From assembly GCA_018883545.1 (NCBI GenBank), contig JAHLEH010000001.1, positions 186,001-250,000 of the forward strand: a DNA stretch of 64,000 nt, in the 5' to 3' direction. Shown here piece by piece: positions 32,186 to 41,327 of this stretch (position 1 is the first letter of the stretch; each line of letters opens with the position of its first letter). This DNA is from Marixanthotalea marina. GTDB taxonomy: Bacteria > Bacteroidota > Bacteroidia > Flavobacteriales > Flavobacteriaceae. The translations under genes and the position numbers were made by a program. The notes beneath the pieces were generated by a model. The model saw only the letters and a program-made list of their open reading frames with translations. It was not told where the DNA came from and searched no databases.

Positions 32186-33714
32186 CCTAAAGAAGCAACC
32201 ATCTTTTCTATTCTGGTAACCGATTCGTTTTTACCAATTAGAAACATAATCTCAAAAACATCTGGGCCTTGTAAGGCACCAACCAACGCCAATCGCAAAG
32301 GCATCATTACCTTGCCAAAACCAATGTTGTTTTTGGTAATCCATTCTTTAATATCGGTTTGTAAGTTGGCGGCCGTAAAATCGTTTACATGTTGAATTAT
32401 ATTAACCAATTCCCTAAGCAACTGGGCAGTATCTTCTTTATAGGCTTTTTTTACGGCTTTATCGTCGTAGCTATTTGGAGCTACAAAGAAATAATGGCTC
32501 AAATCCCAAAAGTCGCTCACAAATGTGGCACGTTCTTTTATCAACCCAACCACAATGGCAATGTAGTTTATGTCAATATCAGCCAGTTCGGGTTGTTGCG
32601 ATTTAAAAAGATCTGCAAGTATTTCATCATTTTGTTCTTGCATATAATGGTGGTTGAACCACTTGATTTTTTCTGGATCAAATCGGGCACCTGCTTTATG
32701 TACACGCTCTAAATCGAATGTTTCAATAAGTTCTTCCAAACTGAAAATTTCTTGCTCGGTTCCTGGATTCCAACCTAAAAAAGCCAAGAAGTTCACTAAG
32801 GCTTCAGGAAAATAACCATCTTCTTTATAGCCTTTAGAGACATCTCCAGACTGTGGATCTGTCCACTCCAACGGAAATACAGGAAAGCCTAATTTATCTC
32901 CATCACGTTTACTAAGTTTGCCTTTGCCCGTAGGTTTTAGAATTAGGGGTAAATGCGCAAACTCAGGAATTTTCCAACCAAAAGCCAGATATAAAGATAA
33001 GTGTAAAGGAAGAGAAGGAAGCCATTCTTCACCGCGAATCACGTGAGTAATTCCCATTAAATGGTCGTCTACGACATTGGCTAGGTGATAGGTTGGCATG
33101 CCATCGCTTTTGAATATAACTTTGTCGTCTAATAATTCTTTTTTAAAAGATACATGTCCTCTTACAATATCAGTTGTTGAAATAATACCGTGCGCCCCTT
33201 CTTTTTGGGTGTCAAGCATTTTGTAACGAATCACATATTCTTCGCCAGCATCTAATTTAGCTTGTGTTTCTTCAGCAGAAAGCGACAGCGAATTGCTCAA
33301 CTTTAAGCGATTGTGCCAGTTGTAAATAAACGTTTTGCCTTTAGCTTCATGGTCTTTCCTGTGAAAATCCAATGTTTCTGCAGTATCAAAAGCATAATAG
33401 GCTTTACCAGAAGCAACCAATTCATCGGCATACTTTTTATAAATTTCTTTACGTTCACTTTGTCTGTAAGGACCGAATGTCTCATTTTTGCCAGGGCCTT
33501 CATCATAAGGAATGCCGCACCAATTTAATGAATCTATAATGTATTTTTCGGCACCTTCAACATAGCGGTTTTGGTCGGTATCCTCAATACGTAATATAAA
33601 GGTTCCATTGTATTTTTTAGCGAATAAATAATTGAACAAAGCCGTACGTACACCACCTATATGTAAAGGGCCTGTTGGGCTGGGCGCAAATCGAACGCGA
33701 ATATTTTGTGACAT
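32182..33714 (-). CDS. gltX: Glutamate--tRNA ligase
   Basis: A 510-residue class I synthetase charging tRNA-Glu. The HIGH motif lies in FAPSPTGPLHIGGVRTA (about 8-24), the KMSKS loop is KLSKRDGDKLG (about 250), and the anticodon-binding helical domain follows (about 340-510). I start at the ATG at 33714 (MSQNIRVRFAPSPTG), which gives the family-standard beginning, rather than a 12-residue longer frame. A TAnnTTTG promoter element lies 19 bases upstream on the minus strand. The stop overlaps the convergent PorT-like gene. Confidence 0.96.
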   Translation of the reverse strand: MSQNIRVRFAPSPTGPLHIGGVRTALFNYLFAKKYNGTFILRIEDTDQNRYVEGAEKYIIDSLNWCGIPYDEGPGKNETFGPYRQSERKEIYKKYADELVASGKAYYAFDTAETLDFHRKDHEAKGKTFIYNWHNRLKLSNSLSLSAEETQAKLDAGEEYVIRYKMLDTQKEGAHGIISTTDIVRGHVSFKKELLDDKVIFKSDGMPTYHLANVVDDHLMGITHVIRGEEWLPSLPLHLSLYLAFGWKIPEFAHLPLILKPTGKGKLSKRDGDKLGFPVFPLEWTDPQSGDVSKGYKEDGYFPEALVNFLAFLGWNPGTEQEIFSLEELIETFDLERVHKAGARFDPEKIKWFNHHYMQEQNDEILADLFKSQQPELADIDINYIAIVVGLIKERATFVSDFWDLSHYFFVAPNSYDDKAVKKAYKEDTAQLLRELVNIIQHVNDFTAANLQTDIKEWITKNNIGFGKVMMPLRLALVGALQGPDVFEIMFLIGKNESVTRIEKMVASLG

Positions 33715-33732
33715 ATTCCTTAATTTTGTCTG

Positions 33733-33740
33733 CAAAGATA
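33733..33740 (-). promoter_or_regulatory. Putative -7 promoter element (TATCTTTG) of gltX
   Basis: On the minus strand TATCTTTGC fits the extended TAnnTTTGC form and lies 18 bases upstream of the gltX ATG. Confidence 0.5.
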
Positions 33741-33815
33741 CAATTAACACATTATTATAAAGTTTGTACTGAATAAAATTGTAGTTTAGTGTGTTATTAT
33801 GCTGATATATAACGA

Positions 33816-36800
33816 ATGAGCCAATTCCAAATCATAAAAAATAAACTAGAAGCTTTTATAAAGCGCTATTATACCAATGAGCTTATTAAAGGGACGATTC
33901 TGTTTTTTGCCATAGGATTGCTTTATTTTCTGTTTACGCTTTTTTTGGAATATATGTTATGGATGGGCACAACCGCCAGAGCCATTTTGTTTTGGCTATT
34001 TGTTTTGGTTGAGCTTGTGTTGTTGGGTAAATTTATTTTATTACCATTGGCCAAGTTGTTTAAGCTTCAAAAGGGGATTAATTATGAAGATGCATCTAGA
34101 ATAATTGGACATCATTTTCCTGAGGTTAACGATAAGCTTTTAAATGTACTGCAATTACAAAGAGAGCACTCCCAATCGGAATTGTTATTGGCTAGTATCG
34201 AACAGAAATCAATAGAATTAAACCCCATACCTTTTAAACTCGCTATAGATTTTAAGAAAAGTCTAGCCTATTTAAAGTACGCTGCAATTCCGATTATAAT
34301 CATGCTTTTGAGTTATTTTTTCGGTGGCTTCAGTTGGTTTAGTGATAGCTATAAAAGGGTGGTTCATTACAAAACGGCATACGAACCTCCTGCACCATTT
34401 CAATTTTTCGTTGTAAATGATAACCTAAGTGCTCTAGAGAACAGAGACTTTAAGTTATTGGTAAAAACAGCAGGCGATGTAGTGCCGGAAAATGCACAAA
34501 TTAGATACAATAACGAAACCTATTTTTTGCAACAAACGGGAGTAGGGGAGTTCGAATATGTTTTTTCGCAACCTAAAGAAACAACAGAATTCCAATTAGA
34601 AGCAAATGGCGTAACCTCTAAACCTTATAGCTTGTCAATTGTTGAAACACCATCTTTATTGGGGTTTGAAATGGTTTTGGACTATCCAAACTATACCAGT
34701 CGGGACAAAGAAGTACTAAAAGGTACTGGTAACGCTGTCGTGCCAGAAGGCACAAAAGTATCTTGGAATCTTAATACCAAAGCAACCGACAATGTGTTTC
34801 TTTATGCTTCAGATACTATTCGGTTTGATTCCGAAAAAAAAGACGTTTTTAAAGCCGCTAAAAAGCTGTTCAGAGATTTTGATTATAGCATCAGCACAAG
34901 CAATAATAACCTTGCTAATTACGAAAATTTGGCCTTTAAAATAGATGTAGTTAAAGATGAGTACCCAGAGCTTAACATTAAAGTTGAGAAAGATACTATA
35001 GACGACCAAACACTTTATTTTTATGGTAAGGCAAGTGACGATTATGGCTTCAATAGGTTAGAGCTTGTGTATTACCCGTCAGGCAATGACTCAGAAATTA
35101 AGCGAGAAGTAATTCCTGTGCCCGCTTCAAATGTTACAGAGTTTATATCTGCTTTTCCAAATAATTTAGAGATTTCTGAAGGGATTCCATATGAATTGTA
35201 TTTTCAAGTATTTGATAATGATGAAGTTAACAATTATAAAAGTTCCAAAAGCAGTGTTTTTAATTACAGAAAACGAACAACAGAAGAGGAAACGGAAAAG
35301 AAGCTACAAGAACAAAGTGAAACCATTGATGATTTAAATAAATCATTAGATAAATTTAGTGAGCAAGAGCAAAACCTTAAGGAGCTTAAACAAACCCAAA
35401 GAGAGAAATCCAGTTTAAATTTTAACGATCAAAAGAAACTAGAGTCTTTCCTTAGGCGTCAGCGGCAGCAAGATGAAATGATGAAAAATTTCAATAAAAA
35501 ATTAAAGGATAATTTGGAAGAATTTCAAAATGACCAAACAGAACCTGATGCTTTCAAAGAAGACTTGCAAAAACGTTTACAAGAGAATGAACAACAACTT
35601 GAGCAAGACGAAGAGCTTTTGAAGGAATTACAGGAGCTTCAAGAAAAATTTAACAACGAACAGTTAATACGTAAACTTGAAGAGCTATCAAAACAAAATG
35701 CCAATAAAAAGCGGAGTTTAGAACAACTTTTAGAATTGACAAAGAGATTTTATATTGAAAAGAAATTAGATAAACTTAAGGAGGATTTGTTGAAAACTGC
35801 GATTGAACAGGAAAAGTTATCAAATGAATCCAATGAAGAAAACACAAAGGAAAAGCAAGAGCCATTGAATGATGCGTTTGAAGACTTTACCAAACAAATG
35901 GAAGATCTTCAAAAGGAGAATAAGACTTTAAAAAAACCAATGGATATTCCTAGGGATAAATTGGATGAAAATGAAATCAAAAATGCTCAACAGAAGGCAT
36001 CTCAAGAATTGGATAAACAAGAGCAACAACAGGCTTCAGATAAGGAAGATAATACCCCACTTAATAATGAAAATTTAAAGGAGGCGCAAAAAAACCAGAA
36101 AAAGGCCGCACAAAAAATGCGCAATATGGCTCAAAAAATGATTAAGGCTATGGAAGCGGGTGCTGGAGAGCAACTACAGGAAGATGTGGCCATGCTACGT
36201 CAAGTGCTAGATAATTTGGTGATTTATTCTTTAGATCAAGAAAGTTTAATGGATAAGATAGGCGCTGTTGATGTTGGGCATAACAAATATGCCGATTACT
36301 TGCGAAATCAAAATAGTTTAAGAGAGAATTTTGAACATATAGATGATAGCCTTTTCGCATTATCGTTAAGGCAGCCAAAATTATCTGAAACGGTTAATAA
36401 AGAAATTTCAGAGGTATATTTCAATATAGACAGAGCGTTAAGCCAGTTTGCTGAAGGCAGAACGTTTCAAGGGGTGTCTAACCAGCAATTTGCCATTACT
36501 GCAGCTAATAATTTAGCAGATTTTTTAAGCAATATTTTAGATAACATGCAAGAACAAATGTCAATGTCACAAAGCCAAGGGCAAGGCATGGATATGCAGT
36601 TGCCAGACATTATAATGGGACAGGAAGAGTTGAACAAAATGATGGAAGAGAATATGCAAATGATGGAAGGAGAAGGAAAAGAATCTGAAGAAGGGCAAGA
36701 AAATGAAGGTGAGAATGGACAGCAGCAAGAGGGCAACGGCATGTCTGAGGAGCAAAATGGACAACTTTTTGAAATTTATCAACAGCAGCAACAACTAAGG

Positions 36801-37172
36801 CAGGCTTTAGAGCAACAATTGCAGGACAAAATTAGTGATGATCAAAATGGACTTGAGAATAATTTACTGAACGATATGGAAGAGGTTGAAATGGATCTTT
36901 TGAATAATGGATTTACCAACCAAACGCTTCAAAAAATGTTAGAGTTACAGCATCAATTGCTGAAGTTGGAAAACGCAACTTTTCAACAAGGAGAAGATAA
37001 CAAGAGAGAGTCTGAAACCAATAGAAAACAGTTTAATAATACATCTAATAATCAAATACCAACTGCAAAAGAATATTTTAAAACAACTGAAATATTAAAC
37101 AAGCAAGCATTACCTTTGCAGCCTGTTTATAAAAGAAAAGTACAGGAATATTTTAAAACGGATAATGATTAG
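33816..37172 (+). CDS. DUF4175 family large membrane protein
   Basis: A 1118-residue protein. Three transmembrane helices lie in the first 170 residues (about 25-45, 53-75, 150-172). A beta-rich extracytoplasmic-type region follows to about residue 480 (Ig-like strands such as YELYFQVFDNDEVN). From about 490 to 800 it is a long Glu/Gln/Lys-rich coiled coil, and the C-terminus is Gln/Met-rich (about 890-1000, with MQEQMSMSQSQGQGMDMQL). This layout matches DUF4175 proteins, which usually lie near MoxR/BatA-type genes; none are here. The function is not established. It overlaps ybeY by 8 bp, indicating co-transcription. Confidence 0.82.
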   Translation: MSQFQIIKNKLEAFIKRYYTNELIKGTILFFAIGLLYFLFTLFLEYMLWMGTTARAILFWLFVLVELVLLGKFILLPLAKLFKLQKGINYEDASRIIGHHFPEVNDKLLNVLQLQREHSQSELLLASIEQKSIELNPIPFKLAIDFKKSLAYLKYAAIPIIIMLLSYFFGGFSWFSDSYKRVVHYKTAYEPPAPFQFFVVNDNLSALENRDFKLLVKTAGDVVPENAQIRYNNETYFLQQTGVGEFEYVFSQPKETTEFQLEANGVTSKPYSLSIVETPSLLGFEMVLDYPNYTSRDKEVLKGTGNAVVPEGTKVSWNLNTKATDNVFLYASDTIRFDSEKKDVFKAAKKLFRDFDYSISTSNNNLANYENLAFKIDVVKDEYPELNIKVEKDTIDDQTLYFYGKASDDYGFNRLELVYYPSGNDSEIKREVIPVPASNVTEFISAFPNNLEISEGIPYELYFQVFDNDEVNNYKSSKSSVFNYRKRTTEEETEKKLQEQSETIDDLNKSLDKFSEQEQNLKELKQTQREKSSLNFNDQKKLESFLRRQRQQDEMMKNFNKKLKDNLEEFQNDQTEPDAFKEDLQKRLQENEQQLEQDEELLKELQELQEKFNNEQLIRKLEELSKQNANKKRSLEQLLELTKRFYIEKKLDKLKEDLLKTAIEQEKLSNESNEENTKEKQEPLNDAFEDFTKQMEDLQKENKTLKKPMDIPRDKLDENEIKNAQQKASQELDKQEQQQASDKEDNTPLNNENLKEAQKNQKKAAQKMRNMAQKMIKAMEAGAGEQLQEDVAMLRQVLDNLVIYSLDQESLMDKIGAVDVGHNKYADYLRNQNSLRENFEHIDDSLFALSLRQPKLSETVNKEISEVYFNIDRALSQFAEGRTFQGVSNQQFAITAANNLADFLSNILDNMQEQMSMSQSQGQGMDMQLPDIIMGQEELNKMMEENMQMMEGEGKESEEGQENEGENGQQQEGNGMSEEQNGQLFEIYQQQQQLRQALEQQLQDKISDDQNGLENNLLNDMEEVEMDLLNNGFTNQTLQKMLELQHQLLKLENATFQQGEDNKRESETNRKQFNNTSNNQIPTAKEYFKTTEILNKQALPLQPVYKRKVQEYFKTDND

Positions 37173-37575
37173 TTTTAATTACGAAACCGAGTTTTCATTA
37201 AATAATGAAAAAGCTTTAGCAGATTGGATTTCTTCAGTAATACAAGCCGAAGGTTGTAAAGAAGAAGAGGTTAATTATATTTTTTGTGATGACGAATATT
37301 TATATAACCTGAATGTAGAATTCCTTAAACACGACACATTAACAGATATTATCAGTTTTGACTACTCATTAGGAAAAAACATACAAGGTGATGTTTTTAT
37401 TTCTGTTGAAAGAGTGCAAGAAAACGCGAATGAATTTAATGTTAGTTTTGACGAAGAACTTAGGCGCGTTATGGTTCACGGGGTGTTGCATTATTGTGGC
37501 TACAAAGACAAGTCTGAAGCTGAAGAAAAACTTATGCGCGAAAAAGAAAACCTTTATTTAGAGCGTTTCCAATAG
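37165..37575 (+). CDS. ybeY: Endoribonuclease YbeY (rRNA maturation factor)
   Basis: A 136-residue metal-dependent RNase acting in 16S rRNA 3' maturation and ribosome quality control. The N-terminal half has the family pattern INYIFCDDEYLYNLNVEFL and LTDIISFDYS. The metal motif is HGVLHYCGYKD: two of the three His of H-x3-H-x5-H are present, but Asp stands in the third position. The same Asp/Lys variant appears common in Bacteroidota, so I still expect activity. The start overlaps the DUF4175 stop by 8 bp; mnmG follows after a parS-like site. Confidence 0.92.
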   Translation: MISFNYETEFSLNNEKALADWISSVIQAEGCKEEEVNYIFCDDEYLYNLNVEFLKHDTLTDIISFDYSLGKNIQGDVFISVERVQENANEFNVSFDEELRRVMVHGVLHYCGYKDKSEAEEKLMREKENLYLERFQ

Positions 37576-37590
37576 TTTCTTTATTCGTTG

Positions 37591-37598
37591 TATATTTG
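37591..37598 (+). promoter_or_regulatory. Putative -7 promoter element (TATATTTG) of mnmG
   Basis: TATATTTGC fits TAnnTTTG and lies 61 bases before the mnmG ATG. The parS-like site falls between it and the gene, inside the expected leader. Confidence 0.45.
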
Positions 37599-37625
37599 CA
37601 AACTTTTTTAATTTATTTGATTTAA

Positions 37626-37641
37626 TGTTCCACGTGGAACG
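37626..37641. promoter_or_regulatory. parS-like centromere site (copy 1)
   Basis: TGTTCCACGTGGAACG contains the perfect 14-bp palindrome GTTCCACGTGGAAC and matches the ParB-binding consensus TGTTNCACGTGNAACA at all but the last base. An identical 16-mer lies just after mnmG. It may also form part of the mnmG leader. Confidence 0.8.
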
Positions 37642-37659
37642 CTTATAAAATTTAGATTT

Positions 37660-39531
37660 ATGTTTAACGATGTTTATGATGTTATTGTGGTTGGAGCTGG
37701 ACATGCAGGCAGTGAGGCCGCTGCAGCAGCTGCCAATATGGGGAGTAAGACATTGCTAGTAACGATGAATCTTCAAAATATAGCCCAGATGTCTTGCAAC
37801 CCTGCTATGGGAGGCATTGCTAAGGGGCAAATAGTAAGAGAGATTGATGCGTTGGGAGGCTATAGTGGCATTGTATCTGACACTTCGGCCATTCAATTTA
37901 AAATGCTCAACAAATCAAAAGGGCCAGCTATGTGGAGTCCGCGAGTACAAAGTGACCGCATGCGTTTTGCTGAAGATTGGAGGTTAATGCTGGAAAACAC
38001 GCCTAATCTTGATTTTTATCAAGAAATGGTTTCTGGGCTGCTTATTACAAATGGAAAAGTTACAGGCGTTAGAACGTCGTTGGGTATAGAGATAAAATCA
38101 AAAACGGTGGTATTGACTAACGGCACCTTTTTGAATGGGTTGATTCATGTAGGCGATAAAAATTTTGGAGGTGGAAGAGCAGGCGAAAGGGCCGCTACTG
38201 GTATTACAGAACAGCTTGTGGATTTGGGTTTTGATTCAGGCAGAATGAAAACAGGAACTCCTCCGCGTGTTGATGGAAGGTCTTTAGATTATTCTAAAAT
38301 GATAGAACAGCCAGGAGATGATAATCCCGAGAAATTCTCGTATTTAGATATTACAAAACCACTAAGCGAGCAACGTTCTTGCCATATGACTTATACAAGT
38401 CCTGAGGTGCACGATTTGCTTCGTGAAGGGTTCGATAGGTCACCAATGTTTAATGGAAGAATTAAAAGTTTAGGGCCAAGATATTGTCCGTCTATTGAAG
38501 ATAAAATTAACCGCTTTGCGGATAAGGATAGGCATCAACTTTTTGTTGAACCAGAAGGGTGGAATACAGTGGAGGTTTATGTTAATGGGTTTTCTACGTC
38601 GCTTCCAGAAGATGTTCAGTTTAAAGCGTTGCGTTCTGTTGCCGGTTTTGAAAACGTGAAATTCTTTAGGCCAGGTTATGCTATAGAATATGATTATTTT
38701 CCGCCAACACAATTAAAACATACTTTAGAAACAAAACTTGTAGAAGGCTTGTATTTTGCAGGTCAGATTAATGGTACCACTGGCTATGAAGAAGCAGCTT
38801 CGCAAGGATTGATGGCAGGCATTAACGCCAGTTTAAAAGTTCAGGAAAAAGAAGCGTTTACTTTAAAACGCGATGAAGCTTATATCGGTGTTTTGATTGA
38901 TGATTTAATAACGAAAGGCACAGAGGAGCCCTATAGAATGTTTACGTCTCGGGCGGAATATAGAACGCTTTTACGCCAGGATAATGCCGATTTGCGATTA
39001 ACGCCTAAAGGCTTTGAGTTAGGTTTAGCAAGTGAAAAACGTTTAAGGCGTATGGAAGAGAAGCATGAAAAAGCCGAAAGATTTGTTAAGTTTTTTGCTG
39101 AAACTAGTGTGAAACCGGAAGAGGCCAATCCGGTTTTGGAATCTAAAGGGTCTTCACTTGTTAAACAATCAGACAAAATGTTTAAGTTGTTTTCGAGACC
39201 TAATATTACCATAGATGATGTTAGGAAGTTTAGTGGTGTTGAAGAATATATAGACGAAAATAATTTAGACAATGAGGTTATAGAGCAGGCTGAGATTCAA
39301 GTGAAGTATTCCGGATATATTGAAAAGGAAAAAAACAATGCCGATAAGTTAAGCCGGCTAGAATATGTAAAGATCCCTGAAAATTTTGATTATTCTAAAA
39401 TCAAATCCATGAGTTTTGAAGCCCGGGAAAAACTTAAAAAAATTCAGCCAACAACGGTTTCTCAAGCCTCAAGAATTAGTGGCGTGTCTCCAAATGATAT
39501 TTCTGTTTTATTAGTTTACATGGGCAGATAA
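37660..39531 (+). CDS. mnmG: tRNA uridine-5-carboxymethylaminomethyl modification enzyme MnmG (GidA)
   Basis: A 623-residue FAD protein that with MnmE installs the 5-carboxymethylaminomethyl group on the wobble uridine of several tRNAs. The Rossmann FAD site is VVGAGHAGSEAAAA near the N-terminus. Other GidA signatures are SCNPAMGGIAKGQ, KTGTPPRVDGR and CPSIEDKI, plus the C-terminal helical tRNA/MnmE-binding region (about 550-623). Length is normal. It is bracketed by two identical parS-like sites. mnmG lies close to oriC in many bacteria, which fits the origin proposed at 15.7-16.4 kb. Confidence 0.97.
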   Translation: MFNDVYDVIVVGAGHAGSEAAAAAANMGSKTLLVTMNLQNIAQMSCNPAMGGIAKGQIVREIDALGGYSGIVSDTSAIQFKMLNKSKGPAMWSPRVQSDRMRFAEDWRLMLENTPNLDFYQEMVSGLLITNGKVTGVRTSLGIEIKSKTVVLTNGTFLNGLIHVGDKNFGGGRAGERAATGITEQLVDLGFDSGRMKTGTPPRVDGRSLDYSKMIEQPGDDNPEKFSYLDITKPLSEQRSCHMTYTSPEVHDLLREGFDRSPMFNGRIKSLGPRYCPSIEDKINRFADKDRHQLFVEPEGWNTVEVYVNGFSTSLPEDVQFKALRSVAGFENVKFFRPGYAIEYDYFPPTQLKHTLETKLVEGLYFAGQINGTTGYEEAASQGLMAGINASLKVQEKEAFTLKRDEAYIGVLIDDLITKGTEEPYRMFTSRAEYRTLLRQDNADLRLTPKGFELGLASEKRLRRMEEKHEKAERFVKFFAETSVKPEEANPVLESKGSSLVKQSDKMFKLFSRPNITIDDVRKFSGVEEYIDENNLDNEVIEQAEIQVKYSGYIEKEKNNADKLSRLEYVKIPENFDYSKIKSMSFEAREKLKKIQPTTVSQASRISGVSPNDISVLLVYMGR

Positions 39532-39537
39532 AAATTT

Positions 39538-39553
39538 TGTTCCACGTGGAACG
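39538..39553. promoter_or_regulatory. parS-like centromere site (copy 2)
   Basis: TGTTCCACGTGGAACG begins 7 bases after the mnmG stop and is identical over 16 bases to the copy in front of mnmG, 1,912 bp away. Confidence 0.8.
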
Positions 39554-39583
39554 ATCAAAAACAGGATTAAAAATACCGCGTTC

Positions 39584-40450
39584 GTGACTCAAAAAAATCA
39601 AGAAAACATCTATTTAAAAGTAAAAGATTATTCAGTTTCTGGAGAGACGTTCGATTTGATTTATGATTCTGAATTTGATTTATTAGAGACACAACCAAAA
39701 CCTGCTTTAGAAAAATTATCTCATTATTATAAGAGCGAAGATTATATTTCGCATACAGATGCTAAACGAAATCTTTTCGAAAGGATTTATCATTTGGTTA
39801 GGGAGTTTGCGTTAAAACGAAAATTAAATCTTGTGAATTCGTTAGCTAACGAAAAAGAAAATCTTTTGGATGTTGGATGTGGCACGGGCGATTTTTTAAA
39901 CGTTTGTAAAATTAATGGCTGGAATGTTTTGGGAGTGGAACCAGATGAAGACGCAAGATCTATTGCCAACCAAAAAGTAGGGGATAAGGTTTTTGGTTCG
40001 GAACAGCTTCATCAACTCGAGCCAAACACTTTTGATGTTATTACCCTTTGGCATGTTTTAGAACATTTACCAGAACCAGGGAAAGACCTCGCAATTTTTA
40101 AAAAGTTATTGAAACCCGAAGGTGTTTTAATAATTGCGGTACCAAACTATAAAAGTTTTGACGCGATGCATTATAAAGAATTTTGGGCAGCTTACGATGT
40201 GCCGAGGCATTTATGGCATTTTTCAAAAACAGCTATTTCAAAATTGGTGACTAAACAAAATATGCATATTGAAAAAATTAAACCAATGTGGTTTGATGCG
40301 TTTTATGTCAGTTTGCTTTCCGATAAATACAAAACAGGAAAAATGAATGTTTTTAAAGGATTTTGGGTTGGACTGCAATCAAACATAAAATTTTTATCTT
40401 CAAAAGAGGCTTCTTCCATGATTTACGTGGTTAAGAACACCAAAAATTGA
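39584..40450 (+). CDS. Class I SAM-dependent methyltransferase
   Basis: A 288-residue Rossmann-fold methyltransferase. Motif I is LLDVGCGTGDFL (about 93-104), followed by LGVEPDEDA, then VITLWHVLEHLPEP and GVLIIAVPN. These are typical of the UbiE-like/Methyltransf_23 group acting on small molecules or surface glycans. The N-terminal 65 residues (GETFDLIYDSEFDLLETQPKP) resemble a short recognition region seen in Bacteroidota homologues. A GTG at 39584 is the only start covering this region. The acceptor is unknown. The parS-like site lies 30 bp upstream. Confidence 0.85.
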   Translation: MTQKNQENIYLKVKDYSVSGETFDLIYDSEFDLLETQPKPALEKLSHYYKSEDYISHTDAKRNLFERIYHLVREFALKRKLNLVNSLANEKENLLDVGCGTGDFLNVCKINGWNVLGVEPDEDARSIANQKVGDKVFGSEQLHQLEPNTFDVITLWHVLEHLPEPGKDLAIFKKLLKPEGVLIIAVPNYKSFDAMHYKEFWAAYDVPRHLWHFSKTAISKLVTKQNMHIEKIKPMWFDAFYVSLLSDKYKTGKMNVFKGFWVGLQSNIKFLSSKEASSMIYVVKNTKN

Positions 40451-40639
40451 TTTTAAGCCTAAATTCAAGCGAAATCTGCAAGAAACCATATTAAACCATT
40501 CAGAAATATTTTATTTGCCTTAAATCGTTTCTAACAAACCGGTTTTTAATAATGTATAGTTATTGAATTTGTTTTGCACATAAGTTTTTGTTATACTTCA
40601 AAATTCCAACATTTTTAATTTAAAAATCAATTACTTCAT

Positions 40640-40647
40640 TACATTTG
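40640..40647 (+). promoter_or_regulatory. Putative -7 promoter element (TACATTTG) of the OmpH/Skp-like gene
   Basis: TACATTTGC fits TAnnTTTG and lies 20 bases before the ATG at 40668. Confidence 0.5.
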
Positions 40648-40667
40648 CGAGAACTAAAAATAAAGAA

Positions 40668-41183
40668 ATGAGAAAAATAGGTTATTTAATAATAGGCGCT
40701 TTAATTTTAACAGCATGCCAAGAGCAACTTAAAATCGGTTATGTAGATAATGGCGAATTGGTTAACGAATATCAAAAGAAGAAGGATTTAGAAGCTAAAT
40801 TTCAAGTGAAGGAACAGGCTTTCATTAAAAAGTTTGACAGTATAGATGCTGCTTTTCAGGTAGAGGCACAAAAATTCCAAACAGAAGCACCTAGAATGGC
40901 GCAAACCACTGCTCAAGAAAAATACCAACAGCTTACGGGTCAAAAGCAAATGATCGACCAACAAAAGCAAGTTGAAGCACAACAGTTTCAGCAAGAATTT
41001 CAAACGGAGATTGATACGATTATAGTTAATATCAAAGAGTTTGTGAAAGATTATGGTAAGAAAAACGGGTATAATTTTGTTTTGGGAACCAGTGAAGGGG
41101 CCTCATCAGTGCTTTATGGACAAGAGTCTTCAAATTTAACAGAAGAGATTTTAAAGGCTTTAAACGACACTTATAAAAAGTAG
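40668..41183 (+). CDS. OmpH/Skp-family outer-membrane chaperone-like lipoprotein
   Basis: A 171-residue exported protein with lipobox LTAC (Cys16). The mature part begins with a beta strand (KIGYVDNGELVNEY), then a long coiled coil very rich in Gln, Lys and Glu (about 38-125), and closes with FVLGTSEGASSVLYG, which matches the Skp C-terminal strands. Skp chaperones bind unfolded outer-membrane proteins in the periplasm. Being a lipoprotein is a difference from classical Skp and suggests tethering to a membrane. It is monocistronic with its own promoter and terminator. Confidence 0.88.
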   Translation: MRKIGYLIIGALILTACQEQLKIGYVDNGELVNEYQKKKDLEAKFQVKEQAFIKKFDSIDAAFQVEAQKFQTEAPRMAQTTAQEKYQQLTGQKQMIDQQKQVEAQQFQQEFQTEIDTIIVNIKEFVKDYGKKNGYNFVLGTSEGASSVLYGQESSNLTEEILKALNDTYKK

Positions 41184-41210
41184 ATCTTATTTATAAATAT
41201 GACATTATCA

Positions 41211-41238
41211 AAAACCAGCTTATATAGCTGGTTTTTTT
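41211..41238 (+). terminator. Rho-independent terminator after the Skp-like gene
   Basis: AAACCAGCT and AGCTGGTTT form a 9-bp stem around a short A/T loop, followed by a T run. Confidence 0.88.
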
Positions 41239-41327
41239 ATGCAATATTAATTTATAATATAAGTTATATTTGAAGTGTTTTTCACACATATAATCAATAA
41301 TGTTTTTTTGAGGATTTTGTTTGGTCT

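Noticed and set aside
33040-33045. CACGTG core inside gltX as a third parS site
   Set aside because: Flanks (aat...agt) do not match TGTTNC/GNAACA; only the 6-bp core is shared.
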